Assembly (NCBI GenBank): GCA_003970805.2
Contig: CP051152.1
Coordinates: 620,001-684,000, forward strand
DNA length: 64,000 nt
Origin: Undibacterium piscinae
Lineage (GTDB): Bacteria > Pseudomonadota > Gammaproteobacteria > Burkholderiales > Burkholderiaceae_D
Reading direction: 5' to 3'
The translations under genes and the position numbers were made by a program. Below, one piece after another: positions 16,534 to 25,929 of this stretch; within the stretch, counting starts at the first letter, position 1; every line of letters starts with the position of its first letter. The notes beneath the pieces were generated by a model. That model was not told where the DNA came from, did no database searches, and saw only the letters and a program-made list of their open reading frames with translations.

Positions 16534-19500
16534 ATGTCCTCTGATACACGCCGCCTTAACATCCTGTCCATCGAAGAAGTAGAGGATCTTTATGATCTAC
16601 CAAAATTTAACGATGATGATAGGAAACTTTACTTCGATTTCAGCATACTTGAGCTTGACACAATCAAGCGCATACATACCGCAGCGGTGGCTATCCACTT
16701 AGCACTGCAACTCGGCTATTTCAAAGCCAAACGGCGTTTTTTTGTTTATGAACCGGAGCAGGTCGGAGATGATTATGCCTATGTGGAGAAACGTCATTTT
16801 ACAGATAAGAATGCCGCATCTTTACTAAAAACCTTATCCAAGCCAACAAGACTCGAACACCAAAAAATCATATTGGCGCTGTTCAATTATCGGAACGCCG
16901 ACCAGACAATTAAAGACGAACTTGAAAATAAAGCCCAGCGTTTCTCTATGCTATCAACACAGCCGCAATACATTTTGCGCGAGCTGTTGGAGTATATGCA
17001 AAACGAACGAATTATTGCTCCTGGCTATAGCTACTTACAGGATCTAGTCGGTCGTGCAGTTACTAGCGAACGCAATCGGATAACCAAATTATTGGCCGAA
17101 AATCTGACATCGGAGACGACAGAGCAACTCGATGCGCTTTTGCAGGCGGATGAAAATGTATACCGTATTAGTGCCCTAAAACGCGAAGCGAGAGACTTTA
17201 GTAATAAAGAGCTAAAGCAGGAAGTCGACCGGCGCAAGTTTTTTCAACCACTGCACGATTTTGCGCGGACGTTTCTTACAAATGCAGGGTTATCGGTAGA
17301 AAGCGGGAAATACTACGCGTCTCTAGTAAAGTTTTACACGGTCTACAAATTGCGGCGTATGGCACCATCAGCAACGCGATTGTATCTATTATGTTTCGCT
17401 TATCATCGCTTCCGTCAAATCAACGACAATCTTATTGAAGCGTTTGTTCACTTAGTTCATCAATACGAAAAGGAAGCCAAGCACGCCTCCGATGAAGCGC
17501 TGCAAAAATCCATGGAGGATATGGCTGAGTATCTTGAAGGTGCTGGGCAGGTACTTGGTCTTTTTACTGATACTTCCATTCCTGAAGATGCTCCGTTTTC
17601 CAAAGTTAAAACGCAAGCATTCAACTTGCTGGAACAAGAGCAATTTCCTGTTGTATCAAAGTATTTGCAAAATATTGAGTTTGATAAGACGGCCTTTGAA
17701 TGGGCATATTACGCATCTCTGTCACGTCAATTCAAACGCAACATACGGCATCTTTTTTGCGTACTCGATTTTGCTGGCAGGGTTGAAGAAGCGCCGCTTC
17801 TCGACGCAGTAAAATTTTTGCAGGATCTGCTGCGGCAAGGAAAATCACTTCGCCAAACCAAGCCTTCACTGTTTCCTATTGACGTTATTCCCAAATCCCT
17901 GCAACCTTATCTTTTTCCAGCTGTTGAAGGCACGGATAGCAAAGACGGTGATGAAGAAAATCCATTGGATATCGATCGCTATGAATTCCTGCTCTATCGT
18001 TTACTGCGCAACGCATTGGAGGCCGGAAATTTATTTGTCAAAGATAGTGTTGAGTTCCGACGCTTCGAAGATGATTTAATCAGTGAAGAACGCTGGAAGA
18101 ACAAGGATGCGATCCTGCAGGAAATCGGAGCCGCAATCCTGATTGCCCCAATAGAGCAAACGTTAGAACAACTTCAAGTTGAGCTTGAGACAAAAATTCA
18201 GGCAGTCAATCAACGCATTACGGACGCAGTCAATCAACACATCAAGGTTAGTGGCCGAGGCGAAAAAAAGAAATGGGCATTACTCTATCCAAGTGAGGAG
18301 GAGCCTGTCAACAGCCCGTTCTACGGCAAACTTCCGGGTATAGGTGTCGCCGATCTTCTGTGGTTTGTCCATCAGCGTACCGGCTTTTTGAATTCATTCA
18401 CGCATGTACTTGATCGCTATGTGAAACACGACCCTGATCCGAAGGAGCTGCTTGCCTGCATCGTTGCCATGGGAACAAATATGGGCTTAGGGAAAATGGC
18501 AGAGGTTTCAGGCTTGAATTTTGCCTCACTTTTAAATACCGCACGTAATTTTTTACGTCAGGAAACACTCCACGCATCCAATGACGTAATCAGCAATGCA
18601 ACCGCATCCTTATCGGCATTTCACCTATTCGAAATCCGCGATGAAGTGCATTCCAGCAGTGATGGACAGCGGATAGAAACTCAAATTAATACTGTTAATT
18701 CCAGGCATTCGCCCAAATATTTTGGACTACATAAAGGCGTCAGTGGATACACCATTGTAGCCAACCATGTACCTATCAATGCAAAAGTGATAGGTACACA
18801 CGAACACGAGAGTCACTACGTTTTCGATATACTTTACAACAATACCTCGGACATCAAACCGGATCTGCATTCCACAGACACGCACGGAACAAATCAAGTA
18901 AATTTTTTCATTTTGAAAGCTTTCGGATATCAGTTTGCGCCACGGTATCGGAATCTACATAAAAAGATGGAAAAATTGGTTGGTTTTCATAACCTTAAGG
19001 ACTATGGTGATCTACTGATCAAACCATCGCGCAAAATATACGAAGATATCATCATCACTGAATGGCCCAATGTTCAACGCATCCTGGCATCGTTAGCGCA
19101 GAAAGACGTCACACAAGCGACAATCGTTCGAAAACTCAGCAGCTACGCACGTCAAAATCAAACCAAGAAAGCGCTATGGGAACTGGACAACATTTGTCGA
19201 ACAATTTACATTCTTGACTACATAGACGACGTAACTTTGCGGCAAAGCGTGCAAAAGGCATTGAATAGGGGCGAGGCTTACCATCGATTTCGCAAGTCGG
19301 TTTCCTATGTCAATGGTGGAAAATTTCGCGTTAAAACTGAAGCAGAGCAGCATATCTGGAATGAATGCGCACGCTTAATTGCCAATGCGATTATCTATTA
19401 CAATACCTTGTTATTGTCCAAAGTATATGATCAAAAACGCGATACCGGAGACGAAGCGGCGATCAATGTTTTACGAGGCGTATCGCCAGTCGCTTGGCGT

Positions 19501-19638
19501 CACGTGAACATGATTGGAAAATTTGATTTTACGGCAGAAACGCCGATACCTGACTTGGACGCATTGGCAGCCCGATATGCAGAACCTGGATATTGGAAAA
19601 CCGCACTAGACGAGGATGATGAGGGGTCGCTGGCCTAA
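16534..19638 (+). CDS. tnpA: Tn3-family transposase (TnpA)
   Basis: A 1034-residue DDE transposase of the Tn3 family. The N-terminus (ILSIEEVEDLYDLPKFNDDD) is the conserved DNA-binding region of these proteins. The catalytic core includes HSTDTHGTNQVNFF with the second Asp, and the catalytic Glu lies in EQHIWNECARLIANAIIYYN near the C-terminus. Length and both ends match complete members, so the protein looks intact. There is no recognisable Shine-Dalgarno sequence, no resolvase beside it, and no inverted repeat after the stop. Instead a truncated agmatine-deiminase gene follows within about 55 bases, in the same reading frame. Confidence 0.93.
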   Translation: MSSDTRRLNILSIEEVEDLYDLPKFNDDDRKLYFDFSILELDTIKRIHTAAVAIHLALQLGYFKAKRRFFVYEPEQVGDDYAYVEKRHFTDKNAASLLKTLSKPTRLEHQKIILALFNYRNADQTIKDELENKAQRFSMLSTQPQYILRELLEYMQNERIIAPGYSYLQDLVGRAVTSERNRITKLLAENLTSETTEQLDALLQADENVYRISALKREARDFSNKELKQEVDRRKFFQPLHDFARTFLTNAGLSVESGKYYASLVKFYTVYKLRRMAPSATRLYLLCFAYHRFRQINDNLIEAFVHLVHQYEKEAKHASDEALQKSMEDMAEYLEGAGQVLGLFTDTSIPEDAPFSKVKTQAFNLLEQEQFPVVSKYLQNIEFDKTAFEWAYYASLSRQFKRNIRHLFCVLDFAGRVEEAPLLDAVKFLQDLLRQGKSLRQTKPSLFPIDVIPKSLQPYLFPAVEGTDSKDGDEENPLDIDRYEFLLYRLLRNALEAGNLFVKDSVEFRRFEDDLISEERWKNKDAILQEIGAAILIAPIEQTLEQLQVELETKIQAVNQRITDAVNQHIKVSGRGEKKKWALLYPSEEEPVNSPFYGKLPGIGVADLLWFVHQRTGFLNSFTHVLDRYVKHDPDPKELLACIVAMGTNMGLGKMAEVSGLNFASLLNTARNFLRQETLHASNDVISNATASLSAFHLFEIRDEVHSSSDGQRIETQINTVNSRHSPKYFGLHKGVSGYTIVANHVPINAKVIGTHEHESHYVFDILYNNTSDIKPDLHSTDTHGTNQVNFFILKAFGYQFAPRYRNLHKKMEKLVGFHNLKDYGDLLIKPSRKIYEDIIITEWPNVQRILASLAQKDVTQATIVRKLSSYARQNQTKKALWELDNICRTIYILDYIDDVTLRQSVQKALNRGEAYHRFRKSVSYVNGGKFRVKTEAEQHIWNECARLIANAIIYYNTLLLSKVYDQKRDTGDEAAINVLRGVSPVAWRHVNMIGKFDFTAETPIPDLDALAARYAEPGYWKTALDEDDEGSLA

Positions 19639-19689
19639 ATTTGCTGCCATCAAGAAACTTTTACCTTTTCGAGGGGATGGGCACAATTA

Positions 19690-20637
19690 GCCAATCAAGG
19701 TGTGAATGATCTATGGACACGCGATACGGCGCCGGTGTTCAGCAAAGGGTCAGATGGCAAGATTTACGGGATCGACCTCAACTTCAATGGCTGGGGCCAG
19801 GAAAAGCTGCGCACTGATTTGTCGGGCTGGGTCAAAGACGCTCAGAAAGCCGCCAACGGCGTACAAGATCAGGACATCAGCGGTGATAAAACCATCGCGG
19901 CGTTTATCAATAGCACGCTCTCCTTCCCTAAATTAGCCACCTGGATCACTATGGAAGGTGGGGCAATCGAGCTCAATGGCCGTGGCTTGGCGGTGGTCGC
20001 AGAAAGCTGCATCATCAATAACAACCGCAACCCGGGTAAGGGCAAGGCCGATTTTGAGGCTGAAATCAAGCGCATCATGGGGGTAGAGAAAGTGATTTGG
20101 ATACCCGGTATCAAGGCGGCAGAAATCACTGATGGCCACGTCGATTTCTACGCGCGTTTTTACAATGACAACAGCATCCTGTTTAACTGGGATGGAGGTC
20201 TGATGCCGGATAAGATCAATAAGAGTATCGATGCCAAAAACAAAGATGCCTTGTTAGCCTATCAAGCCCAAGTCGCCAGCTGGAGCGCCGCCGACAAGCT
20301 CAAGTATTTAGGCGCCGCCGATGCCACGCTTAATTTACTCGAATTGGCGACCCCAAAGAGCTCAGTACTGAGCGCAATTGCAGCGCGTAACCCAGGGATT
20401 TCTATGACGGAGCGCAAGAGTTTTAATGACACGTTTGCAGCTGGTTATGTCGGCTACTACGAAGCAAATAACTGTATCTTGATGGGGCAATTCGGTGACG
20501 CTGCGGCAGATAAAAAAGCCTACGATATTCTGCAGGCGGCCTATCCCGAACGCACTGTAATACAGATCGCCACCGATGGCGTTGCCAATGGCGGTGGCAC
20601 TATACATTGCGCTACGCAACAGCAAATCGTCTAAATA
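19690..20637 (+). pseudogene. 5'-truncated agmatine-deiminase-family gene
   Basis: The frame encodes the C-terminal 310 residues of a PAD_porph/agmatine-deiminase protein, beginning at NQGVNDLWTRD. It aligns closely over its whole length with the 513-residue paralog at 30838, including TDGHVDFYARF and the catalytic-Cys end GGGTIHCATQQQI. About 200 N-terminal residues, with the expected export signal, are missing. The loss coincides with the transposase gene, whose stop lies 66 bases upstream of the GTG at 19702 in the same frame. The only in-frame start is that GTG, with no binding site. It is probably inactive, though the remaining frame has no stop or shift and so the truncation may be recent. 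Confidence 0.85.
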
Positions 20638-20650
20638 AATCCGAATAAAC

Positions 20651-20689
20651 ATGCGGCTTGCAGCCTCAAATCAGGCTGCAGGCCGCATA
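20651..20689 (+). terminator. Strong hairpin after the truncated gene
   Basis: ATGCGGCTTGCAGCCT pairs with AGGCTGCAGGCCGCAT around a short loop (15 Watson-Crick pairs plus one G-T). No T run follows, so it may be a transcript-stabilising hairpin rather than a classical terminator. Confidence 0.5.
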
Positions 20690-20710
20690 GCGATTGCGCA
20701 ATGCGATCCA

Positions 20711-20830
20711 GGAACTTCTAAAAACCCTGTAATCGGGATGCAGCGCAAGGCGCAAACCGGAGCAATACTTCGGTATTGCGAGGATTTGCAACACCGCGAT
20801 GCGCCCGAGTATGGGTTTTTTAGAAGTTCC
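20711..20830 (+). mobile_element. MITE-like element with 17/18-bp terminal inverted repeats
   Basis: A 120-bp stretch is bounded by GGAACTTCTAAAAACCC (20711-20727) and GGGTTTTTTAGAAGTTCC (20813-20830), inverted copies differing by one A. Inside is a perfect small hairpin GCAATAC-TTCG-GTATTGC. It has no coding capacity. Size, termini and location near the transposase scar suggest a non-autonomous mobile element or palindromic repeat. No clear target duplication was seen. Confidence 0.6.
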
Positions 20831-21005
20831 CATCCCGGCAATTGAGCATAACAATCCGTTGGGGTAGCGCCACATTTCTACCCGCGCAATAGATAATCTG
20901 TGCGACTTCATAGAATTAAAACGAGTGTTTGGTTTTTCATTATCCAAGTTGAACTAGACTAATACGCGATCTACCTGATCGTTTGCAATAGACTTAGGAG
21001 TTGGT

Positions 21006-21800
21006 ATGCACCGTTTGAAACAAGTCATCTGTGGTTTGGCCTTGAGTGCGGTAGCCCAGTTGACTTTAGCGGATCAAGCAAAAAAAACCATCGTCATCGC
21101 TGGCGATGACTACTGCCCTTTAAGCTGTAATCCGGCTTCCGGGCAAAATGGCTTTGCCTACGAATTTGCTCAGCAACTGTACGGCCAATTAGGCTGGGAA
21201 GTACGCTACGAATTCGTACCGTTTCAACGCGCGCTTAAGTATTTTAAAGAAGGACGGGTCGATCTGATACCCGGTGCTGCCAAAGACGACAACCCTCACT
21301 TTGCGCAAGCTGCCTTGTCTAGTGTCGCCGTCATGTCGCCGCGCATGTGCTTTTACACGCGGGCGCAAGAGACTTGGACCTATCAAAGCACAGCCTCGCT
21401 TTTACAAGGACGACTGGGCGTGATTGCCGGCTATTTTTATTGGCCTGAACTATTGAGCTACATCGCCCAGCATCAGAACGATGGCAAGGTCGACAGTATC
21501 GCTGCCGATAACCCGATAGAACTCAGTATGCGCAAATTAAAGGCGGGCCGCTTTGATTACTTCGCAGAATTGCGGCCGGCAGTCGAGTATCAGCTCATGA
21601 AGTTGCGCATGAAAGAGGCAATTCGCGAAGCAAATTGTGTACTGAGCTTACCCTTGCACATGGCCTTCCGTCCCGATTTCGCGGGTGCCAAAGAACTCAA
21701 TGCGCATTGGGACAAGCACTATCTACAATTTCTAAAAAGCCCTCAAGGCATCGCGATTTTGCAAAAATATGGACTAAGCATCAAATCCATCATGGAATGA
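21006..21800 (+). CDS. Periplasmic substrate-binding protein, SBP_bac_3-like
   Basis: A 264-residue protein with a Sec signal peptide (MHRLKQVICGLALSAVAQLTLA). The mature part begins KKTIVIAGDDYCPLSCNP and continues as a family-3 solute-binding protein (GFAYEFAQQLYGQLGWEVRYEFVPFQRALKYFKEGRVDLIPGA), a fold that binds amino acids, opines and related compounds. There are no ABC permease or ATPase genes beside it, so it may be an orphan binding protein or a sensor partner. AGGAG precedes the ATG. A hairpin directly follows the stop. Confidence 0.8.
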   Translation: MHRLKQVICGLALSAVAQLTLADQAKKTIVIAGDDYCPLSCNPASGQNGFAYEFAQQLYGQLGWEVRYEFVPFQRALKYFKEGRVDLIPGAAKDDNPHFAQAALSSVAVMSPRMCFYTRAQETWTYQSTASLLQGRLGVIAGYFYWPELLSYIAQHQNDGKVDSIAADNPIELSMRKLKAGRFDYFAELRPAVEYQLMKLRMKEAIREANCVLSLPLHMAFRPDFAGAKELNAHWDKHYLQFLKSPQGIAILQKYGLSIKSIME

Positions 21801-21819
21801 GCCCAGGCATGGCTTGGGC
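21801..21819 (+). terminator. Hairpin after the substrate-binding protein gene
   Basis: GCCCAGGC-ATG-GCTTGGGC begins at the gene's stop codon (7 pairs plus a G-T). It is followed by the C-rich repeat, not by T residues, so termination is uncertain. Confidence 0.4.
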
Positions 21820-21821
21820 CG

Positions 21822-21846
21822 CCCCTCCCCTCCCCTCCCCTCCCCT
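21822..21846 (+). repeat. (CCCCT)5 tandem repeat; G-quadruplex motif on the minus strand
   Basis: Five perfect CCCCT units followed by CCCTT. The minus strand therefore carries five runs of four G spaced by single A, an ideal G-quadruplex sequence and a likely slippage site. It sits 21 bases after the preceding stop. Confidence 0.9.
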
Positions 21847-21898
21847 CCCTTAAATTTTCCCAATTTCGGAGTGTCAAAAGGGGACTACTAAAATCCTT

Positions 21899-21965
21899 TG
21901 CGCATATTCCATGCGCTTGCTGGCAGCAAAAACGGCTGCGAGGCGCATGTAGATTGCGTGATGAC
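21899..21965 (+). repeat. Degenerate copy of the intergenic palindromic repeat
   Basis: Contains GCGCATATTCCATGCGC and a further GAGGCGCATGTAGATTGCG arm. It shares the GCGCATATTCCATGCG core with the copy at 34234, but its other arm is eroded. The rest of the 21.85-22.39 kb gap holds no gene. Confidence 0.45.
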
Positions 21966-22187
21966 TTGGATATTTTTCCCAAATACTCAGAAAAGGACTG
22001 CCTACGCATTAGCAGCGTGCGCCCTGTTTGAGCTGCTCACCCAGCCAAAAAAAGAGCAAGGCTGATGCGGTTTGAGTGCCAAATACAACAAAGTACATCT
22101 CAGTCTTCATCGATTTTTATATGGAATATTGCATGCCCACGAACTCCTAGCAGCAAGCTCACTAGGAAAACTTAAACATATATCACC

Positions 22188-22231
22188 GATATGAGAATTT
22201 TAGATCAATCAAAGCTTAAATCATCACTTTT
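22188..22231 (+). promoter_or_regulatory. Upstream motif pair shared with the paralog at 30838
   Basis: GATATGAGAA (22188) and CATCACTTTT (22222) occur 34 bases apart, exactly as at 30680 and 30714 before the 513-residue paralog. AACATATA also precedes both. This suggests common ancestry or shared regulation of the two exported deiminase genes. Confidence 0.45.
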
Positions 22232-22387
22232 CTATAGTTTCGCTTACACCTTAGGATGGTGATGGAAATAAATTTCGGCGCGAATATCGTCAACTGGCAA
22301 TCGAGTAATTAAGGGATTGCGAGCAAATGACGCTGAGATCACTTCTACATCGCTTTGTAATATAAAAAACCATACGGAGAATTTACA

Positions 22388-23536
22388 ATGTCACAGAACA
22401 AAAATCAGCAAGCAGATGCTTCCCGCCGCAATTTCTTAAAATTCACTAGCATGGGCGCAGCCGCTGGGGTCCTGGTCAGCAGCTTGCCAACAGTCTTTGC
22501 CCAGACTTGCCCACCACCGCCACCTAGCGCCACTTTTGTGGCTCCTGGCGAAGACAAGTTGCACGCCAGAACCTGGATGGCCTGGCCAGCCAGCACGGCA
22601 ATCTGGGGTAGCAATTTACTACCGGGCATACAAGCCGATATCGCCCTGATCGCCAAGACTATCGCCAAATATGAGCCTGTCATTTTGTGCGCCGATGGCG
22701 CCACTAACGCCAGCAATGCCAGGACCAAAGCCGGCACCAGCGTTACCGTGGTCAGCGACATCCCGGTCGATGATCTATGGGCACGTGATACTGGTTGCCT
22801 GTTTAGGGTTGACGGTGCTGGCAAGCATGATGCGATTGGACTCAATTTCAATGGATGGGGCAATAAGCAAACCCACGCCAAAGACTCACTGGTCGCAGGC
22901 AGAATTGCCGCCAAAGCGGGTGTTCCATTCAGCACCGCTAGCTTCACTTCTGAGCCAGGCGCAATCGAACAAGATGGCGAAGGTACCCTGATTGCCACCG
23001 AGAGCAGTATCATCAACGCCAATCGCAACTCGGGTAAAACCAAGGCGCAATTAGAAACCGCAATGATGGCAGCGTATGGCGCAAGCAAGGTCATTTGGGT
23101 CAAAGGTATCGCCGGCCAGGATATTACCGATGATCATATCGACGCGACTAGCCGCTTCGTGCGTCCAGGCGTGGTCATGGTGCAGGTTGCACCGGCATCC
23201 GACACCTCGGTCTGGGGTGCGGATTCACGTTCGCAATTTGCTATTTTGTCGGCCGCCACAGATGCCAAAGGCCGGAAATTACAAGTGATCAAAATCAATC
23301 CACCCGCCACGACACGGGTTACTTCGCCTGATTTTTTAAATTCTTACATGAATTATTACGTCTGCAATGGCGCCGTCATTACTGCCCAATTTGGCGATGT
23401 AGCAGGCGATGCAGCTGCCAAGGCGGCCTTCCAGACGGCTTTCCCGGGTCGCACTATTGAGATGTTAAATCTGGATCGTTTGTATAACGGGGGCGGCGGC
23501 GTGCATTGTTCTACCCAACAAGAACCGATCGCCTAA
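22388..23536 (+). CDS. Tat-exported agmatine-deiminase-family protein
   Basis: A 382-residue PAD_porph-family amidinohydrolase. The N-terminus carries a twin-arginine signal (SRRNFLKFTSMGAAAGVLVSS) ending near FAQ, so the folded enzyme is probably exported to the periplasm. Family landmarks follow: AWPAS near the substrate loop, DDLWARDTG, LNFNGWG, TDDHID with the catalytic His/Asp, and GGGGVHCSTQQEP with Cys374 as nucleophile. Known members hydrolyse agmatine to N-carbamoylputrescine and ammonia; peptidyl-arginine deiminases share the fold. Standard agmatine deiminases are cytosolic, so the substrate here is open. GGAG lies eight bases before the ATG. Confidence 0.88.
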   Translation: MSQNKNQQADASRRNFLKFTSMGAAAGVLVSSLPTVFAQTCPPPPPSATFVAPGEDKLHARTWMAWPASTAIWGSNLLPGIQADIALIAKTIAKYEPVILCADGATNASNARTKAGTSVTVVSDIPVDDLWARDTGCLFRVDGAGKHDAIGLNFNGWGNKQTHAKDSLVAGRIAAKAGVPFSTASFTSEPGAIEQDGEGTLIATESSIINANRNSGKTKAQLETAMMAAYGASKVIWVKGIAGQDITDDHIDATSRFVRPGVVMVQVAPASDTSVWGADSRSQFAILSAATDAKGRKLQVIKINPPATTRVTSPDFLNSYMNYYVCNGAVITAQFGDVAGDAAAKAAFQTAFPGRTIEMLNLDRLYNGGGGVHCSTQQEPIA

Positions 23537-23562
23537 AGCGCTCATAGTTTCCGTGTTGTAGG

Positions 23563-23585
23563 GCCAGCAGCGTTCAGCTGCTGGC
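23563..23585 (+). terminator. Hairpin downstream of the Tat-deiminase gene
   Basis: A perfect 9-bp stem GCCAGCAGC/GCTGCTGGC with a GTTCA loop, 27 bases after the stop. Only a weak T-rich tail (TAGTTTC) follows. Confidence 0.5.
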
Positions 23586-23719
23586 TAGTTTCAAATGCTC
23601 ATGTTTTATCTCTTTTTGAAGTTTTTGCAGGTGCCGCGCTGTCGTCGCGGCGTTCTGCAGCAAAGCCAACTATGTCGAATAAGAATTCTAGCATAAGCCA
23701 TAATCCAAGCACGCGAATC

Positions 23720-24480
23720 CTGTGGTGTTAATGTCCATGGGCGCAAGAACGGCGGGGGATGAGTATACAGGTATGAACCAAGAATACATGCGCCCCTTGG
23801 TCGAACATGCGGGCTGCGTGACCGGTGTTGGCAACCGACTGTTTTGGCAGAGACGTCATAAGTCTCTACAGTGCGTCTGTCTATCGAGTTCGATGGCCGT
23901 CGGTACCCTTATACCGGTGCCGGGCGCTAGCAATTATTCGACCCTAAGCTTTTACGGACAGAGAACTTAACCCCCGAGAAAAGACAAGATCAAGATAGGG
24001 ACCAATTTCGATCTGCCGCTGATCATGCCGGCGCTGGCAATGGCTTGCTGCTGTTTGGCATCTGCCGCGGCATGCAGGAATTTAATGTCGCACTCGGTTG
24101 GCGACATGCATCAGAAACTCTACACCATCCTGGTATGCCGAGCACCGCGAGACCTAAGTGCCAGTGGTGGCCCAGCCATATGCCGATGGCCATCAGGTAC
24201 CATGGTACCGGACACCTGTTTGCCAATTAAATGCAGCAGGAAGAAATCCCGGTCAATTCTTGCATGGCCAGGGCATAAGACACTTAGGCAAGGGCTTGCA
24301 GGCACTCGCCCATGCCGAGATGGCTTGATAGAGGCGGTGCACCTCCCGGAACATACAGCAAGGCACTGGAGCCCCATGCGAATGGCATCCGGAAATGGCA
24401 GGCGGCGCAAAATACATTTTCCATCCGTATGTTTCAGGCTGGCTCGACCTGCCGGAACGTCGCACCAAACTTAAGTCCGC
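23720..24480 (+). pseudogene. puuD: Decayed gamma-glutamyl-GABA hydrolase (puuD-like) gene
   Basis: Fragments of a PuuD-type class-I glutamine amidotransferase appear in order but in different frames: MNQEYMRPLVEHAGC, then LIPVPGASNYSTLSFYGQ, FDLPLIMPALAM, the nucleophile region FGICRGMQEFNVALG, a segment matching SLHGQG-KTL-QGLQALAHAE, LIEAVHLPEH, and NTFSIRMFQA near the end. Several frameshifts and stops separate them, so no functional protein can be made. PuuD would cleave gamma-glutamyl-GABA in the Puu putrescine pathway, whose ligase (puuA) is intact at 43.7-45.1 kb. The exact boundaries are approximate. Confidence 0.68.
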
Positions 24481-25929
24481 TAGCACGATCAAGAAAATAG
24501 AGGAGCTCTCTGACAAGAGTTGTTTTACGACTGCGCATAGCAAGTGATAAAGCATCAATGCTAAACGCTAGCTGACCAAGTTTTAGCGAACAATGGTGGG
24601 CGCAAACCAGACGTGCAGAGGCACTTCGTAGTGATCGTACGCCCGAAGTCACGAGCTGTGTCACGCGCCCTCTTACGACGCCGCTCGGCAACTCATCCTG
24701 AACCCGCCCTTGCGCGGTGCATCGAGCTGATGTGTTGTATCATAGTGTCGGTATACGGAATTGAGCTCCGTCAGGGCATTGGTGTGAAGCCGGGTTCAAA
24801 AGTGGTTTGATACTCACAGCCAAAGTTCGGCCTGGGCGCTCCGGATGCAATGGGGCAGAGTTGTGTTAATCTGTTGCGCGACATTCGAGTCATCGAGGCA
24901 TAACACGGCGAAAGAGCAAGGTCAATGCTGGATGGCCGAATGATCTGTTTGGAAGGCTGCAGAAATTATCCGCTGAACGGGTTGCAAGTGATGCAACATC
25001 CAGTGCGATCTGAAAGACGGCGGCGTGTATGCGGCACTAGCAAGAAAAAAGCTAAAGCCGCACTGGAAGAGAAATAAGAACTTGGGGAAAGGGCGGCAAA
25101 TAGAAATAGTCGTCCAGATTTAATCGAATGAACAAGTGGAGATAAATAAGGTATTGTCAATAGCCGGATCGTACCATCCAGCAATACTGGTAGTAGGCGA
25201 CAGACACGGCGGCCACTTTCATCCGTCTCAACCTGACTGGTGCGAAGCGCTGCAATTATATGAACAAGTGAGGTCGTGATCTTATGACATAGTCGCAGTC
25301 ACCAACATCGACGCGCGCAACCCCGGGTGGTTCATACTGAACATGTCAGGTCAAGGCAAAATTGTCATCGTCGCTGCAACGCATTACATGGCGATCTGAG
25401 CCGAATATTTACCAAGTCTATAGCTATGCTTGCGGCACATTCAGTTGTCTCACTGGGAACCCTTGGTGGAAACCGGACCAACGATCTTCCTAGTACCTGC
25501 GTGGAAGACAATAATTTCCTGCTGTGACTATTACCGCTGTCTGGGTCGACAAACGCATGATCTTGGCATGGCGTGATATATGGTGCCAGTGATCCATCGC
25601 ATATCGAATCTATCGTTTCCGAATTATGTGCATAGTTGTTCCGCAGCTCAAGACGTCAAGGCTTATGACTCGGCTGGCGGAACTTCCTTTGACCCTGTCG
25701 CAGTGCCGAGGTCGGGAATTAAGCGATACTCTTTATTCACAAGGTTGTTCGGGCACGGCATTACCTTTAACCCACTATCGGACGCTTGCTGTCCGGGCCT
25801 AGCAAGTCAGGCAGAACGTTCTTCTGCCTTGCTGCCTGACCAACTACCGTTTCCGGCGCCTGTAAGTCTCTGACCCAATGGCGCTGTCTGGTATTGACTT
25901 ACGCGACCGCATTTTTTAGCTAACGTCCC
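24481..25929 (+). other. Gene-free, apparently eroded region
   Basis: About 1.45 kb with no convincing gene on either strand. Stops are dense, and open stretches are short and switch frame. Some peptides look like remnants (for example NMSGQGKIVIVAATH at about 25.34 kb and VYAALARKKLKAALEEK at about 25.03 kb), but I cannot assign them. An 8-bp hairpin AGGCAGAA/TTCTGCCT lies at 25809-25829. It is probably a continuation of the decay seen in the puuD-like remnant. Confidence 0.5.

Noticed and set aside
19702..20634. Functional short agmatine deiminase starting at the GTG
   Set aside because: The missing 200 residues include essential N-terminal substrate residues, no binding site precedes the GTG, and the junction follows a transposase gene.
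21822..21846. CRISPR-like or satellite array
   Set aside because: Five-base units without spacers are a simple repeat, not a CRISPR.
23722..25873. Several 60-150-codon frames in the decay zone as genes
   Set aside because: They switch frame along PuuD-like or unassigned remnants, and none has a plausible start and domain together.
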